Made by a program: the position numbers and the translations under genes
Notes under the pieces: model-generated
What the model saw: only the letters and a program-made list of their open reading frames with translations
The model's database searches: none
Told to the model about the DNA's origin: nothing
From: an uncultured Bacteroidales bacterium
Lineage (GTDB): Bacteria > Bacteroidota > Bacteroidia > Bacteroidales > UBA932
Assembly (NCBI GenBank): GCA_900316955.1
Contig: ONEX01000014.1
Span: 1 to 64,000, forward strand
DNA length: 64,000 bases
Direction: 5' to 3'
In this document: one piece after another, positions 62,680 to 64,000 of the stretch
Layout of the letters: the number at the start of each line of letters is the position of its first letter
Position numbering within the stretch: the stretch's first letter is position 1

Positions 62680-64000
62680 TCAATACCCGTACCGTTTGCG
62701 GTAGGCGAGGATGAGGGTGACGGCGACGAGGAGGCAGCAGAAGTCGGCGGCATCGACGGCGAGCCAGATGCCGTTGGGGCCCAGGACGGCCGGGAGCAGG
62801 AACACGAAGCCGAGCTCGAAGACCAGATTCCGGATGAAGGAAAGCACGGCCGATACCTTGCCGTTGCCGAGGCCGGTGAACCAGGCCGAGGCGAACAGGT
62901 TGATGCCCGCGATGAAGAAGCTGATCATGTACAGCCGGATGGCGTGCTTCGTGAGGGCCGACAGCTCCGGGTCATAGCCCACGAAGAGCCGGGCCGCGGG
63001 GCCGGCCGTCAGTTCCGAAACCAGCGTCATCATGGCGCCCAGCACGAGCAGAAGGATCACCGAATGCCGCAGGAGGCTCTTCAGTTCCACCTTGTTCCCC
63101 GCCCCGTAGTTATAGCCGATGACCGGCGTCACCGCGATGTTGAAGCCGAAGAAGACCGCGGCGAAGATGTACCCGTAATAGAGCAGGACCGAGTAGGCCG
63201 CCACGCCATTCTCCCCCATCATCCGCAGGAGCTGGAGGTTGTAGCACATCGCCAGCACGTTCCAGGAGATGTTGCCCACGTACTCGGACAGGCCGTTGCT
63301 CGATGCCTGCAGGAGCGGCTCCCGCTCGAGTTTCGCCCGTAACAGCCTGAGTGAACTCCTGTTATGTCGACTCGAAAAATACCACAGCGGGAAGAAACCG
63401 CCCACGCAGCAGGCGAGCATCGACGCGGCCGCCGCCCCGGCGAGCCCCCATTTGAACACCGCGATGAACAGCGCGTCCAGCACCATGTTCGTGACCGCGC
63501 AGATGATGGACATCACCGTCCCGAGCTGCGGCCGCTCCGCCGTCATGTAGAACGACTGGAAGCACATCTGCAGCATGAACGCGGGCAGGCCGATGGTGCA
63601 GATGCTTCCGTACACCACGCATAGCCGCGCCGTCTCCCCTTCCGCCCCCAGCAGCCGGGCCAGCGGCTCCATGAACACCAGCAGCGGCACCATGAACACG
63701 ACGGCCAGGAGGATGGTGAACCGGATAATCATCGTGAAGATCTGGCTCGCCCGGTAATAGTCCCCCTCGCCCATCGTCTTGGACACCAGGGCCGATCCGC
63801 CCGTCCCGAGCATCAGCCCCAGCGACCCCACCAGCATCACCGCCGGCCAGATGATATTCAGCGCCGCAAAGGCCGATGTCCCCACGAAATTGGACACGAA
63901 CAGCCCGTCCACGACACTGTATATGCTCCCCACGAGCATCATCAGGATGCTCGGAATGGAGGATACGGCCAGTCTCCGGTACCCGTAATGTCCCTGCAGC
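62680..64000 (-). CDS. MATE family efflux transporter (5' end outside window)
   Basis: Multi-pass inner-membrane protein; 440 residues are visible. The frame is open to the window edge and continues the family N-terminus (LAVSSIPSILMMLVGSIYSVVDGLFVSNFVG), so the true start lies beyond 64000. MATE proteins export drugs or metabolites against Na+ or H+. The C-terminus (LAYRKRYGY) is complete. No partner genes are visible. Confidence 0.88.
   Translation of the reverse strand, partial: LQGHYGYRRLAVSSIPSILMMLVGSIYSVVDGLFVSNFVGTSAFAALNIIWPAVMLVGSLGLMLGTGGSALVSKTMGEGDYYRASQIFTMIIRFTILLAVVFMVPLLVFMEPLARLLGAEGETARLCVVYGSICTIGLPAFMLQMCFQSFYMTAERPQLGTVMSIICAVTNMVLDALFIAVFKWGLAGAAAASMLACCVGGFFPLWYFSSRHNRSSLRLLRAKLEREPLLQASSNGLSEYVGNISWNVLAMCYNLQLLRMMGENGVAAYSVLLYYGYIFAAVFFGFNIAVTPVIGYNYGAGNKVELKSLLRHSVILLLVLGAMMTLVSELTAGPAARLFVGYDPELSALTKHAIRLYMISFFIAGINLFASAWFTGLGNGKVSAVLSFIRNLVFELGFVFLLPAVLGPNGIWLAVDAADFCCLLVAVTLILAYRKRYGY

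Overview
This 64 kb window comes from a GC-rich member of the Bacteroidales, probably an uncultured gut or rumen lineage. The evidence is two SusC/SusD pairs with SusE-like, SusG-like, SusA-like and SusB-like partners, a SusR-type regulator, LytS/LytR and LytTR regulators, a SPII-type lipoprotein signal on many exported proteins, and the Bacteroidetes promoter form (TTG/TTTG about 20 nt before TAnnTTTG) in front of most transcription units. No Shine-Dalgarno use is evident. I cannot name the species.

Layout. 1-3.4 kb: an M20 peptidase and a YitT protein lie between two inverted copies (about 267 bp) of the 3' part and downstream flank of tRNA-Leu(GAG). 3.4-7.8 kb: an operon for an M28 peptidase, a HAD hydrolase and an organophosphate-type MFS carrier, then a membrane protein. 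7.8-13.1 kb: a five-gene unit hypB / 941-residue Fe-S flavoprotein / hypA / two membrane proteins, with no hydrogenase nearby. 13.2-23.6 kb: a GH31 enzyme, a REP-associated Y1 transposase-like gene between two matching 100-bp repeats, an LD-carboxypeptidase, a 17-residue-repeat protein, a DMT transporter, a Tat-exported MalY/PatB-type enzyme and an 877-residue fusion of iron alcohol dehydrogenase with aldehyde dehydrogenase.

23.6-53.8 kb is one 30 kb starch utilisation region, all on the minus strand. In transcription order it reads: maltodextrin-type inner-membrane carrier, SusC, SusD (interrupted by an in-frame TAG), a 10-module SusE/F-like lipoprotein, a SusG-like amylase with BACON domain; then a 45-residue ORF plus a fimbrillin/SusF-like lipoprotein; then SusR; then a second SusC, SusD, a multi-CBM26 lipoprotein, three GH13 enzymes and a GH97 enzyme. 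Together these would bind starch at the cell surface, cut it, import oligosaccharides through TonB-dependent SusC, finish hydrolysis in the periplasm and take up the products. GC-rich hairpins sit between the binding-protein genes and the enzyme genes in both halves.

53.9-64 kb: a LytS/LytR two-component pair, a broken ORF6N-domain gene, the operon lepA / glycosyltransferase-like / menA, a beta-propeller lipoprotein with a small membrane protein, a membrane-anchored LytTR regulator, and the 5'-truncated end of a MATE transporter. Noncoding gaps hold REP-like palindromes. No rRNA, CRISPR array, prophage or complete insertion sequence was seen.
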